The notes beneath the pieces were generated by a model. The model searched no databases. It was given only the letters and a program-made list of their open reading frames with translations, and had not been told where the DNA came from. Positions 1 through 6,938 of a DNA stretch of 15,584 bases are shown piece by piece. Numbering within the stretch: position 1 is the first letter of the stretch; each line of letters starts with the position of its first letter. Source of the DNA: an uncultured Bacteroides sp. (GTDB taxonomy: Bacteria; Bacteroidota; Bacteroidia; Bacteroidales; Bacteroidaceae); NCBI GenBank assembly GCA_900557355.1, contig USSR01000083.1, positions 1 to 15,584 on the forward strand, in the 5' to 3' direction. The position numbers and the translations under genes are program-made.

Positions 1-464
1 ACACCAATGGCACATATCTTACGGGCACGTGGCGTATCCCCTTCCAGCCAGACTCCTGTGGCTTTCTCCAATCTTCCGGCAATGATTCCATAAGAGGCAC
101 ACACACGGATGACTGCTTCCTCCAGCAAATGCACATACTCCTTCAGTCCCAATGAGAATTCTTCAAGATTCAGGATAGGATAACATACCAGCTGTCCCGG
201 ACCGTGATAGGTAATATCTCCGCCACGGTCAATATGATAGAGCGTAGCTCCTATCTTCTGAAGTTGTTCCTCACTCAGCAACATATTCCCTTCTTTACCA
301 CTACGGCCTAAAGTATAAACATGCGGATGTTCACACAAAATAATGTGATTTTCATACTCCTCCCCCGCCTGCTTGGCGCGAACAAGAGTATCAAACCACT
401 CAGTCTGCCGAGTCCATGCATCGGCATACGGAATAATATTCCAGTCTGTAACATTCAGTTTCAT
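1..464 (-). CDS. lipB: Lipoyl(octanoyl) transferase LipB, 3' end cut off by the window edge
   Basis: The minus strand from the ATG at 464 is open to position 1 and gives the first 154 residues of a LipB protein. LipB moves octanoate from acyl carrier protein to the lipoyl domains of GcvH and 2-oxoacid dehydrogenase E2 subunits in the cytoplasm, before LipA inserts sulfur. The family signature RGGDITYHGPGQLVCYP is present at about residues 79-95, as is the later GVW...ARKICAIGV stretch, whose lysine matches the catalytic Lys of the family. The catalytic Cys would lie past the window edge. The start MKLNVTDWNIIPY fits family N-termini. The gene is divergent from the AraC regulator with 62 bases between start codons. 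It is functionally linked to gcvP further along, since the glycine cleavage H protein needs lipoylation, but the two are not in one operon. Confidence 0.95.
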   Translation of the reverse strand, partial: MKLNVTDWNIIPYADAWTRQTEWFDTLVRAKQAGEEYENHIILCEHPHVYTLGRSGKEGNMLLSEEQLQKIGATLYHIDRGGDITYHGPGQLVCYPILNLEEFSLGLKEYVHLLEEAVIRVCASYGIIAGRLEKATGVWLEGDTPRARKICAIG

Positions 465-469
465 GCCGA

Positions 470-477
470 CAAAGTTA
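470..477 (-). promoter_or_regulatory. Candidate -7 box for lipB
   Basis: On the minus strand this reads TAACTTTG, a full match to the Bacteroidales -7 consensus TAnnTTTG. It ends only 5 bases before the lipB ATG, so the transcript would have almost no leader. No clear -33 TTTG is seen at the right distance. The box could be chance. Confidence 0.4.
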
Positions 478-478
478 A

Positions 479-496
479 GATTTTAGGGATAAAATC
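479..496. promoter_or_regulatory. Perfect inverted repeat between divergent lipB and araC promoters
   Basis: GATTTTA, four bases GGGA, then TAAAATC: two perfect 7-base arms. It lies between the two facing -7 boxes, directly upstream of the AraC gene's box and just behind the lipB box. That is the position expected for an operator, for example for autoregulation by the AraC protein. The binding role is inferred only from position and symmetry. Confidence 0.4.
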
Positions 497-497
497 G

Positions 498-505
498 TAT
501 ATTTG
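498..505 (+). promoter_or_regulatory. -7 box of the AraC-family regulator gene
   Basis: TATATTTG matches TAnnTTTG exactly and lies 21 bases before the ATG at 527, leaving a leader of roughly 15-20 bases. The -33 element is weak: no TTTG is seen at the expected 19-21 base distance, which would suit a promoter that needs an activator. Confidence 0.55.
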
Positions 506-526
506 CCGACAGCAAAATGAAAAAAG

Positions 527-1360
527 ATGAAACATAACTTCCCACAAGTAGATTTGCCGGTCGAAATGCTGGCATGGAGAGATGTTACAGAAGATATTCT
601 GAATCTCTATCGCCAGTCGTGCCGATTAAAGGCTTGTATTTTTGCATTATGTACCGAAGGAACCATTAAGGCATCTATCAACCTGATGGAATACGAGATA
701 AAGAAGAATGATTTGATTATCCTAATGCCGGGCACTATCATACAACTCAATGAACAAAAAGAAAAAGTGCGGCTTTGTTTCGTAGGCTTCTCCGCTCATT
801 GTGTCAACGGCATCAACCTGCTGCAAGCTACTATGGGGTCATTCTCCAAAATATGGGACAACCCTATTATCAATGTCAACGATACTGTAGCCTCTTATTT
901 TATAGATTATTTCGCACTACTGACGCGTATATCCATTGCACACCCCACCAGCACAGCTATGGGACAAAGTGTACTTCACAGCATTTTGCTTGGGATAAAT
1001 ACTCTCTATGCCCGTCGTCCGCAAAACATTCTTGCCAAAAGCCGTAAAGAGGAAATTTGCCATAAGTTTGTACAACTGGTTATCGAGAACTATATGACCG
1101 AACGTCGTGCCCAGTTCTATGCCGACAAATTAGGAATTTCATTGCAGCACCTCAGTACCACTGTAAAACAAGTAACTGGAAGGAACGTGCTTGATATCAT
1201 TTCACATGTAGTCATCATCGACGTCAAGGCACGGTTGAAATCTACAGATATGACTATCCAGGAGATAGCCTATTCACTGAACTTCCCCAGTGCCTCTTTC
1301 TTTGGAAAGTACTTCAAGAGGCACATGGGAATGAGTCCGTTGGAATATAGAAATAGTTAG
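527..1360 (+). CDS. AraC-family transcriptional regulator
   Basis: This is a 277-residue cytoplasmic DNA-binding regulator. The C-terminal third (about 175-277) has the two helix-turn-helix units of the AraC/XylS family. The second unit runs through [21 protein letters not shown] and ends in the classic [10 protein letters not shown] tail. The N-terminal part (about 30-100) looks like the cupin-type beta barrel common in Bacteroides AraC proteins, with [15 protein letters not shown] and [13 protein letters not shown]. That part holds five cysteines (32, 37, 42, 84, 92) and His91. The ATG at 527 is preferred because it follows a good -7 box at 498-505. The gene is convergent with copA and the two stop codons overlap. 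Regulation of the copper locus is a reasonable guess from position, but Bacteroides AraC proteins serve many roles and the ligand cannot be read from the sequence. Confidence 0.93.
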   Translation: MKHNFPQVDLPVEMLAWRDVTEDILNLYRQSCRLKACIFALCTEGTIKASINLMEYEIKKNDLIILMPGTIIQLNEQKEKVRLCFVGFSAHCVNGINLLQATMGSFSKIWDNPIINVNDTVASYFIDYFALLTRISIAHPTSTAMGQSVLHSILLGINTLYARRPQNILAKSRKEEICHKFVQLVIENYMTERRAQFYADKLGISLQHLSTTVKQVTGRNVLDIISHVVIIDVKARLKSTDMTIQEIAYSLNFPSASFFGKYFKRHMGMSPLEYRNS

Positions 1361-3564
1361 TACCTCAGTCGAAGGCTATTCAATACCACCGATACACTGG
1401 AGAACGCCATAGCCGCACTTGCCAGCATAGGGTTCAGCAATAATCCATTGATGGGGTAAAGCAGTCCTGCTGCAATAGGAATACCTATCAGGTTGTAGAT
1501 AAATGCCCAAAACAGATTCTGATGAATCAAACGTACAGTTTGCCGGGAGAGGTTGAACGCTTTCGGCAATAGTAACAGGTCCGAAGTCATAAGGGTTACC
1601 ATTGCTACATCCATAGCAATATCAGTTCCTTTACCCATGGCAATGCTGACATCGGCACAAGCCAAAGCCTGTGAGTCATTGATTCCATCGCCTACCATCG
1701 CCACCGTCTTTCCTTGAAGCTGGAGCTGACGGACAAACTCTTCCTTATCATCCGGCATAGCATCAGAAATGTATTGGATATTGCCCAAGCGTGCGGCAAC
1801 AGAAGACGCAGTGCGTTCTCCGTCTCCCGTCAGCATATATACATCGATACCCTGAGTACGAAGTTCGCGGACAGCCTCGACGGATGTAGCTTTTATCTGG
1901 TCCTTGATAGCTACAATGGCAAGCAGCTCATTCTTACGTCCGAAATAAATGATACTGCAACTATCCGATTCATACTGTGCCAGCATCTCTCCCAATACAT
2001 CAGTAAGAGCGGCATGATAATCTTTCAATAGTTTATGACTACCAGCCCAATACTCAGTACCCTGATAAGAAACTTTAATCCCTTTTCCGGTAATACTTTC
2101 AAAGCTGTCCAAAGCTGCCGGTTCGATATGCTCCTGTTCTTGCAGGGCAGTCACAATAGCAGCTGCCAACGGATGTTCGGATTTAAGTTCGGCAGCCAGA
2201 AGAACATCTTTATAGTGCTCCTCCTGCGGCTGTGCCCATAACCATCCGGTAACAGTGGGATGCCCTTCAGTCAATGTGCCGGTCTTATCCAACACCACCA
2301 CATTCACCTTTCGCATCTGTTCCAGTGCCACAGCATCTTTTATCAGGATATGATGATCGGCAGCTTTACCAATACCTACCATCAAAGCCGTAGGCGTAGC
2401 CAACCCCAATGCACAGGGACAAGCAATCACCAATACGGAAACCGCTGATAACATGGCATGGGAAAGCATATCTACACCACCGAAGAACATCCAAATAAAG
2501 AATGTCAGTACGGACAAGCCCAATACCACAGGGACAAAGATACCTGTCACCTTATCCACGATACGTTGTACGGGAGCTTTACTGCCCTGTGCTTCCTGCA
2601 CCATACGGATGATACGCGCCAGCACCGTTTCACTACCGACTTTCTCGGCGCGAATAATGAATGAACCTTTCTGATTGATGGTTCCAGCCAATACGTGCGA
2701 ACCGGCCTTCTTTTCTACCGGGATAGGTTCACCGCTGATCATACTTTCATCGACATAAGAATCTCCTTCAGTTAAAAAGCCGTCAACGGGAATTTGCTCA
2801 CCGGGACGTACGCTGACCAGGTCGTCAATTCTCAGCTGTTCCAAAGGAATATCCTCTTCCTTACCGTTGCGCATCACACGGGCTATCTTGGGCTGTAATC
2901 CCATCAGCTTGCGGATGGCGGTAGAGGTGTTACCTTTAGCACGCTCTTCCATCAGCTTACCAGTCAGTACGAAAGCGATAATAACCACAGCAGCTTCATA
3001 ATAAACATGAGGCTCCAAGCCACGGCTATACCAGAAATCGGGGAAGAAGGTATTAAAAACACTGAACAAAAAAGCAATGGATGTACTCAGTGCAACCAAG
3101 GTATCCATATTACTGCGTCCCAAACGAGCCTGTTTCCAGGCACCGGTATAGAACGGTGTACCGAACAACACCAGTACTGGAATAGCCAATACCATCTGTA
3201 TTTCGTTGGAATAAGGTACATGCATAAAGACCATGGAAAGCAACAGCAGAGGAATAGCAAATAGCCACGCTCCTATCACCCGCCCTTTCAGGCGACGGTA
3301 ACGCTTCTGTTGTTCTTCCTCCTGGCGCTCTTCGACATGATCTTCTTCAATAATGAGGTCATAGCCCGCAGCCAGTACGGCAGCACGAATTTCTCCGGGT
3401 GTCAGCTTATCCATCTCGTATGAGACAGACAGTGTATTGGAAGCGAAGTTGACCGAAGCATCCGTAATGCCCACCAACTTGCGAACAGTCTTTTCTACGT
3501 TATTGGCGCATCCCGCACAATGCATGTTCAGTACGGGAAACGTCTGTTTCTTTAAATTAGCCAT
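1357..3564 (-). CDS. copA: Copper-exporting P1B-1-type ATPase, CopA
   Basis: A 735-residue inner-membrane pump that couples ATP hydrolysis to export of Cu(I), possibly also Ag(I), from the cytoplasm. There is one N-terminal HMA domain with the metal motif MHCAGC (residues 14-19), then about eight membrane segments. Core motifs are SGEP in the actuator domain, the ion-site CPC at 382-384, DKTGT with phosphorylated Asp426, the SEHP histidine-proline pair, and [10 protein letters not shown] in the nucleotide domain. The last helices carry YN ([10 protein letters not shown]) and MAFSS, the residues that mark Cu(I) selectivity in group P1B-1. The length is normal for a single-HMA CopA. The gene is last in the minus-strand metal locus, after the periplasmic HMA protein, and probably has its own promoter at 3587-3594. 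Its stop codon overlaps that of the convergent AraC gene by four bases. Confidence 0.96.
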   Translation of the reverse strand: MANLKKQTFPVLNMHCAGCANNVEKTVRKLVGITDASVNFASNTLSVSYEMDKLTPGEIRAAVLAAGYDLIIEEDHVEERQEEEQQKRYRRLKGRVIGAWLFAIPLLLLSMVFMHVPYSNEIQMVLAIPVLVLFGTPFYTGAWKQARLGRSNMDTLVALSTSIAFLFSVFNTFFPDFWYSRGLEPHVYYEAAVVIIAFVLTGKLMEERAKGNTSTAIRKLMGLQPKIARVMRNGKEEDIPLEQLRIDDLVSVRPGEQIPVDGFLTEGDSYVDESMISGEPIPVEKKAGSHVLAGTINQKGSFIIRAEKVGSETVLARIIRMVQEAQGSKAPVQRIVDKVTGIFVPVVLGLSVLTFFIWMFFGGVDMLSHAMLSAVSVLVIACPCALGLATPTALMVGIGKAADHHILIKDAVALEQMRKVNVVVLDKTGTLTEGHPTVTGWLWAQPQEEHYKDVLLAAELKSEHPLAAAIVTALQEQEHIEPAALDSFESITGKGIKVSYQGTEYWAGSHKLLKDYHAALTDVLGEMLAQYESDSCSIIYFGRKNELLAIVAIKDQIKATSVEAVRELRTQGIDVYMLTGDGERTASSVAARLGNIQYISDAMPDDKEEFVRQLQLQGKTVAMVGDGINDSQALACADVSIAMGKGTDIAMDVAMVTLMTSDLLLLPKAFNLSRQTVRLIHQNLFWAFIYNLIGIPIAAGLLYPINGLLLNPMLASAAMAFSSVSVVLNSLRLRY

Positions 3565-3586
3565 ATATATTGTTTTTATGATTTAT

Positions 3587-3594
3587 CAAAATTA
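3587..3594 (-). promoter_or_regulatory. Candidate -7 box of copA
   Basis: The minus strand reads TAATTTTG, matching TAnnTTTG, 22 bases before the copA ATG. The gap to the upstream HMA gene is 158 bases, long enough for a separate promoter. A -33 TTTG is not evident. Confidence 0.45.
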
Positions 3595-3619
3595 GCTGAT
3601 AATTGTACAAGAATGGGAG

Positions 3620-3677
3620 GAATGATAATATAACAGGCTGAAAGGCTTATATGCCTATTGCAAATTATCATTCAGCC
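3620..3677. repeat. Overlapping, mutually exclusive inverted repeats in the copA leader
   Basis: GAATGATAAT at 3620-3629 pairs perfectly with ATTATCATTC at 3664-3673 (10 bp). GGCTGAA at 3636-3642 pairs perfectly with TTCAGCC at 3671-3677 (7 bp). The two stems share bases 3671-3673 and cross, so they cannot both form fully. A small AGGC/GCCT dyad (3643-3646 and 3653-3656) sits inside. There is no run of U after either stem on the minus strand, so a simple intrinsic terminator is not supported. A switchable leader, an mRNA-stability element or a protein site are all possible. Confidence 0.5.
3641..3659 (-). promoter_or_regulatory. Copy 1 of a motif shared by two metal-locus upstream regions
   Basis: The minus strand reads AATAGGCATATAAGCCTTT. 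The segment at 6954-6972, upstream of the Cys-rich gene, reads AATAGGCATAAATGCTTTT. The two agree at 16 of 19 bases, including ten in a row. Here the motif lies about 47 bases upstream of the copA -7 box, in reach of an activator. A shared metal-responsive regulator site is inferred. Confidence 0.45.
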
Positions 3678-3722
3678 CATACTCATACAGTAAGTAACAA
3701 TCTCTACAGGCCGTTTGTTCGA

Positions 3723-4034
3723 CTACTTCTTATCCTCTTGCTTCGACTCCTTAACGAACTCAGCTTCGTAGTTGAACTTTTTGAAACCAGCTTTCAGTTT
3801 GTCTACATTTGTCTTTTCAGCATCGTAGGTAATAGACACAGTTTTTGTTTTCAAGTCTGTAGAGAAATCTTTTACTCCTTTCTCAAATTTAATGTTGTTT
3901 TTCACCTTCCGTTCACAGTTTTCGCAATGCATCTGTGAAACTTTAAAAACAGCGGTACGGATATCTTTTGCCATCACTGCTGTTACACTCAATAAAGCTA
4001 CTACGAGAGCAGCCATCATTCTTCTTGTTTTCAT
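3723..4034 (-). CDS. Exported HMA-domain protein, probable periplasmic copper chaperone
   Basis: A 103-residue protein with a clear signal peptide: MKTRRMMAALVVALLSVTAVMA, with cleavage likely after Ala22. One heavy-metal-associated domain follows, with the motif MHCENC at residues 35-40, where Cys37 and Cys40 would bind a soft metal ion. The C-terminus is a charged tail rich in Lys and Glu. The layout resembles MerP and other periplasmic HMA proteins, so it probably carries Cu(I) (or another soft metal) between the CopA outlet and other periplasmic or outer-membrane partners. It follows the TonB-dependent receptor by 53 bases on the same strand and precedes copA by 158 bases. A clean Shine-Dalgarno sequence, unusual in this group, supports the start at 4034. 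Direction of metal transfer cannot be read from sequence. Confidence 0.9.
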   Translation of the reverse strand: MKTRRMMAALVVALLSVTAVMAKDIRTAVFKVSQMHCENCERKVKNNIKFEKGVKDFSTDLKTKTVSITYDAEKTNVDKLKAGFKKFNYEAEFVKESKQEDKK

Positions 4035-4040
4035 AAATAT

Positions 4041-4046
4041 CTCCTT
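4041..4046 (-). promoter_or_regulatory. Unusually good Shine-Dalgarno site for the HMA gene
   Basis: The minus strand reads AAGGAG, six bases before the ATG at 4034. Most other genes here lack such a site. It fixes the start and suggests strong translation of the chaperone relative to the receptor upstream. Confidence 0.7.
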
Positions 4047-4087
4047 AGTTATTGGTTAATATTATTTTAGTTACGAGCTACAAGCTA

Positions 4088-6337
4088 CTAGTTTCTTGCC
4101 AGATTAAACCTCAACCCGATATATGCCTTAGCACCATGCATCGGTCCCCACACCATGGTAGCATCGAAGTTCTCTCCCCATGGATTAGAGGCATCGATTA
4201 TCGGATTCTTCTGCTTAAAGTTAGTCAGGTTTTCACCACCAACATAAATAGACCAGCGACGGAAATAACGCGTTACCTGGGCACTAAGTTGCTGGAAGCT
4301 GCCATAACGACGTTCCCACGAAAGACTGCCGTCAGCGAGTTCGTAAGGATCGGGCATCCTTCCACCCCCATTCAACTGAAGGGTAGCATCAAACTGCCAT
4401 AGTCCCAGAGGTGTCTGATAGGAAGCTGTCAATAAACCCTTATACTTTCCGGTAAGTGGTTTCTCCATTAGTTTACCATTGTAGGTGGTCTTCGCGTCTG
4501 TCAGACGGTAGGCTGCCGTAAGGTTGAAACCTTTGAAAAACGGATAACTTGCCTCTACCTGGAACACATGTGAATAAGAACGTCCATCCAGATTATAAAA
4601 GGCCACTTCATGCGGATTGCTATCCATATCCACAACCACCTGTTTCAGAAAATCCGTATAGTAATACTCGGCATTCACATTCAACGTCTTACCAAAAACA
4701 GGAATGTAAGCAGACACACTTGCTCCGTAATTCCACGCTTCCTCCTGATCCAGATGAGGGGCAATCTTCATTTTACGGCTGCTTGCCAGGAGATAGTTAT
4801 TCTCCGCCAATACATGATTGGTACGGTATCCCTTACCGGCAGACAAACGAAAATGCAGATACTCATTCGGATTATACTTGACGTGTGCACGCGGTGTAAC
4901 AAAGAAACCATATTCGCTGCTGTAATCTCCCCGAATACCACCCATCAACATCAACTGATCATTCAGATTGAATGTATACTGGACATACGCTCCCGGAACA
5001 GACTCCTTCACAAATTTCTTCGTCAATCCGTCTTCTACCTGGTTTGTCAGCCGGTAATGCTGATCGAAACCATCATAATTGAAACTCAATCCCGTGGATA
5101 GACTATGCTGTTTGCTGAACTCCGTTTCAAAAAGCAACGAAGCATAGAAATTGCTTTGGTCCACATCATACAGTTTACGTCCGTAAGTGGCATCCTGATT
5201 ATGCAAGGTTCCTTGCAGAATCAAGGCAAGATTCGTATTCTTTTCTTTATCGAAAATATAAGCATTCTTGGTGAAGGCTTCGTAACGGTTTGTCTGGATG
5301 CCTATTTCGTATAGATCATGAGTAGCTGTCTGCCCATGAGCAGTCTGACCACTGTTACGGGTTTCATGCAAAGCCTTTATACCTGCCTGAAATACATAAT
5401 GATCGCCCATATACGCCCATCGGTTCCAGAAGTTATACTGCTCCACACGCGGAATATCCACAAAACCATCATCATTGGAGTCGTGAGATTTCGTCTCATT
5501 TTCATAATGCGCCAGCAAAGAAGTACTCCAGCGCTTCGAAAGCTTCACCGTAGCATCCGCATTAGCTTCATACCGGTTTGTGCTGCTGGCAAAAAGATTT
5601 GCCGACACCCAATCCGCTTCCGGCAACTGAGGCTTCTTGAACTCCACATTAATTTGTCCGGTTATAGACTCATAGCCATTCTTCACGGATGAACTTCCTT
5701 TACTGACCTGTATACTCTGCATCCATGGTCCTGGTACATATCCTAATCCATAAGGAGCGGCTGCTCCACGGAAATTCGGAATATTCTCAGTCATCATCTG
5801 TACATAGGTGCCGGAGAGCCCCAATAGTTTAATCTGTTTGGCTCCCGTATGAGCATCCGAATAGCTTACATCGACAGAAGGGTTTGTCACAAAACTCTCG
5901 CCCAGGTTACAGCAGGCTGCACGTGTCAGTTCGGCACTGCTGATCATATCTTCGTTCATCACACTGGAGCGCAACTTCATGGTACCCATTTTACGGGTTA
6001 CAATGTTCACTTCACCTAATTCCACTCCTTCACGAAGCACAATCTCAAGTTGCTGATTGCCCTTATCCACATGTACCGTATCATTTTCAAATCCGATAAA
6101 GCTAACTACAAGCAGATGGCTGCGGGCAGGTTTATGAATAGAGAAGTTACCATCTTCATTAGTGGTCGCTCCTTCGGTTGTATTTATCCAGAAAACATTT
6201 GCACCTGGAATGGGTTCTCCGGCAGTGTCTTTTACAACACCCGTCACTTGCGCCTGCAAGTTCAAGGTTATGGAGAGAAAAAGAAAAATATATAAAAATC
6301 TCATTATTCTTAAAATTCTATTAGTTCTTGCAATCAT
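4088..6337 (-). CDS. TonB-dependent outer-membrane receptor of the metal locus
   Basis: A 749-residue outer-membrane receptor. After a signal peptide ending at about LNLQAQ (residue 30), a carboxypeptidase-like regulatory beta-sandwich covers about 31-100 (VTGVVKDTAGEPIPGANV...GATTNEDGNFSI). The plug follows (about 110-250), with GLSGTYVQMM, GASSV-type KGSSSVKNGYESITGQINVEFK, and the 22-strand barrel runs to the end at LRFNLARN. It lacks a SusC-like length or a paired SusD gene, so it is a metal or siderophore-type receptor rather than a glycan one. The only cysteines are Cys142-Cys143 at the start of the plug. ATG 6337 gives a long charged start; the Met at 6304 gives a tidier signal peptide (MRFLYIFLFLSITLNLQAQ) and may be the true start. 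Copper as cargo is inferred from the HMA protein and CopA downstream. Confidence 0.93.
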   Translation of the reverse strand: MIARTNRILRIMRFLYIFLFLSITLNLQAQVTGVVKDTAGEPIPGANVFWINTTEGATTNEDGNFSIHKPARSHLLVVSFIGFENDTVHVDKGNQQLEIVLREGVELGEVNIVTRKMGTMKLRSSVMNEDMISSAELTRAACCNLGESFVTNPSVDVSYSDAHTGAKQIKLLGLSGTYVQMMTENIPNFRGAAAPYGLGYVPGPWMQSIQVSKGSSSVKNGYESITGQINVEFKKPQLPEADWVSANLFASSTNRYEANADATVKLSKRWSTSLLAHYENETKSHDSNDDGFVDIPRVEQYNFWNRWAYMGDHYVFQAGIKALHETRNSGQTAHGQTATHDLYEIGIQTNRYEAFTKNAYIFDKEKNTNLALILQGTLHNQDATYGRKLYDVDQSNFYASLLFETEFSKQHSLSTGLSFNYDGFDQHYRLTNQVEDGLTKKFVKESVPGAYVQYTFNLNDQLMLMGGIRGDYSSEYGFFVTPRAHVKYNPNEYLHFRLSAGKGYRTNHVLAENNYLLASSRKMKIAPHLDQEEAWNYGASVSAYIPVFGKTLNVNAEYYYTDFLKQVVVDMDSNPHEVAFYNLDGRSYSHVFQVEASYPFFKGFNLTAAYRLTDAKTTYNGKLMEKPLTGKYKGLLTASYQTPLGLWQFDATLQLNGGGRMPDPYELADGSLSWERRYGSFQQLSAQVTRYFRRWSIYVGGENLTNFKQKNPIIDASNPWGENFDATMVWGPMHGAKAYIGLRFNLARN

Positions 6338-6372
6338 TTTAAATGACCTGCACTGTATTTGCTTCTTATCCG

Positions 6373-6416
6373 GTCCGTACTTGTTCCGTGTCTATACGCT
6401 TGGACTTGGTACGGAC
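6373..6416. repeat. 8-bp inverted repeat at the edge of the tandem array
   Basis: GTCCGTAC (6373-6380) is the exact reverse complement of GTACGGAC (6409-6416), with 28 bases between. The right arm lies inside the tandem repeats, so the same left arm can also pair with other repeat units (7 of 8 bases at 6432-6438 and neighbours). In the receptor mRNA leader this could form alternative hairpins. Confidence 0.5.
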
Positions 6417-6445
6417 TTGGTATGGACTTGATACGGACTTGGTAT
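6402..6445. repeat. Four 11-bp tandem repeats upstream of the TonB-dependent receptor gene
   Basis: Units read GGACTTGGTAC, GGACTTGGTAT, GGACTTGATAC and GGACTTGGTAT, a near-perfect array with a period close to one helix turn. It lies 65-108 bases before the receptor start at 6337, inside the probable mRNA leader. The role is unknown. Phased protein binding, RNA hairpins with the inverted copy at 6373-6380, or length variation between strains are all possible. Confidence 0.8.
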
Positions 6446-6448
6446 AGT

Positions 6449-6469
6449 TAGGGCACAGTGCCTACCCTA
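6449..6469. promoter_or_regulatory. Nested palindrome upstream of the receptor gene
   Basis: TAGGG (6449-6453) pairs with CCCTA (6465-6469), and GGCAC-A-GTGCC (6452-6462) is a perfect 11-base palindrome inside. The core contains TAGGCA on the minus strand, as do the motif sites upstream of copA and of the Cys-rich gene. The location about 25-45 bases downstream of a candidate -7 box fits an operator or leader hairpin. Confidence 0.4.
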
Positions 6470-6491
6470 TTTGAAAGAAATGGAAATCTCT

Positions 6492-6499
6492 CAAACTTA
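6492..6499 (-). promoter_or_regulatory. Candidate -7 box of the receptor gene
   Basis: The minus strand reads TAAGTTTG, matching TAnnTTTG. It would give a leader of about 150 bases that includes the palindrome and the tandem repeats. No -33 match was seen, and read-through from the upstream gene is an alternative. Confidence 0.4.
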
Positions 6500-6531
6500 C
6501 AGGAGCGGATTCACTCCGTAATAAGGGAATT

Positions 6532-6930
6532 CTAAATGATGAGAACAGAATAAAGAGCCAAATACCGCCTTGAGCTGTCAGGATGCGGAGGTACATTATA
6601 AGCTACCTCCTCCAATTCACCTGTAGGCAAGGAGTATTGGAAATCCGGTAATGCTTCACAGAAAAGTTGAATAACCGGTACAGTTATAACAGGACTTTCG
6701 CACGAATACTTCACAAGATTTACCTTATAAAAGGTAGCCGTACAGCCTTCATCCTTACAAGATTTCTCCGGATTATGATAAGATTTGTGACATTTGGCAC
6801 AACCATTGGTGCAGCATGCCTGCTCTGTAGCGCAACGTGCGCAACAATAGTGGACAATAGAAACTCCGGCCCCTGCATACACAACCGTCAGGGACAATAA
6901 TACTGCCAATATGTAACGAAGTCTCTTCAT
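6532..6930 (-). CDS. Cys-rich exported protein of HYC_CC_PP type
   Basis: A 132-residue protein with an N-terminal signal or anchor segment (about 1-22, MKRLRYILAVLLSLTVVYAGAG). It then carries HYCC at 27-30, CC at 39-40 and further cysteines at 33, 44, 47, 58, 63, 77 and 91: eleven in all, with VPP at 113-115 near the end. The HYC...CC...PP order matches the NCBI-named HYC_CC_PP family, known from Bacteroidota, often near TonB-dependent receptors, and without an assigned function. The cysteine and histidine spacing (CCARCATEQACCTNGCAKCH) looks like a site for several soft metal ions, and with this neighbourhood copper binding in the periplasm is plausible. It is the first gene of the minus-strand metal locus and is divergent from a lipoprotein gene. 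Function is inferred; exported location is well supported. Confidence 0.85.
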   Translation of the reverse strand: MKRLRYILAVLLSLTVVYAGAGVSIVHYCCARCATEQACCTNGCAKCHKSYHNPEKSCKDEGCTATFYKVNLVKYSCESPVITVPVIQLFCEALPDFQYSLPTGELEEVAYNVPPHPDSSRRYLALYSVLII

Positions 6931-6938
6931 ATCTAATG

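Noticed and set aside
4610..5101. Long plus-strand open frames inside the receptor, copA and gcvP genes
   Set aside because: They are antisense or out-of-frame shadows of genes with clear protein families and show no family signal of their own.
6402..6445. CRISPR array
   Set aside because: The 11-bp units are directly adjacent with no spacers, so this is a simple tandem repeat.
6502..6518. Hairpin GGAG/CTCC or CGGA/TCCG between the Cys-rich gene and the receptor gene
   Set aside because: Stems of only four pairs and no T-run; too weak to call a terminator.
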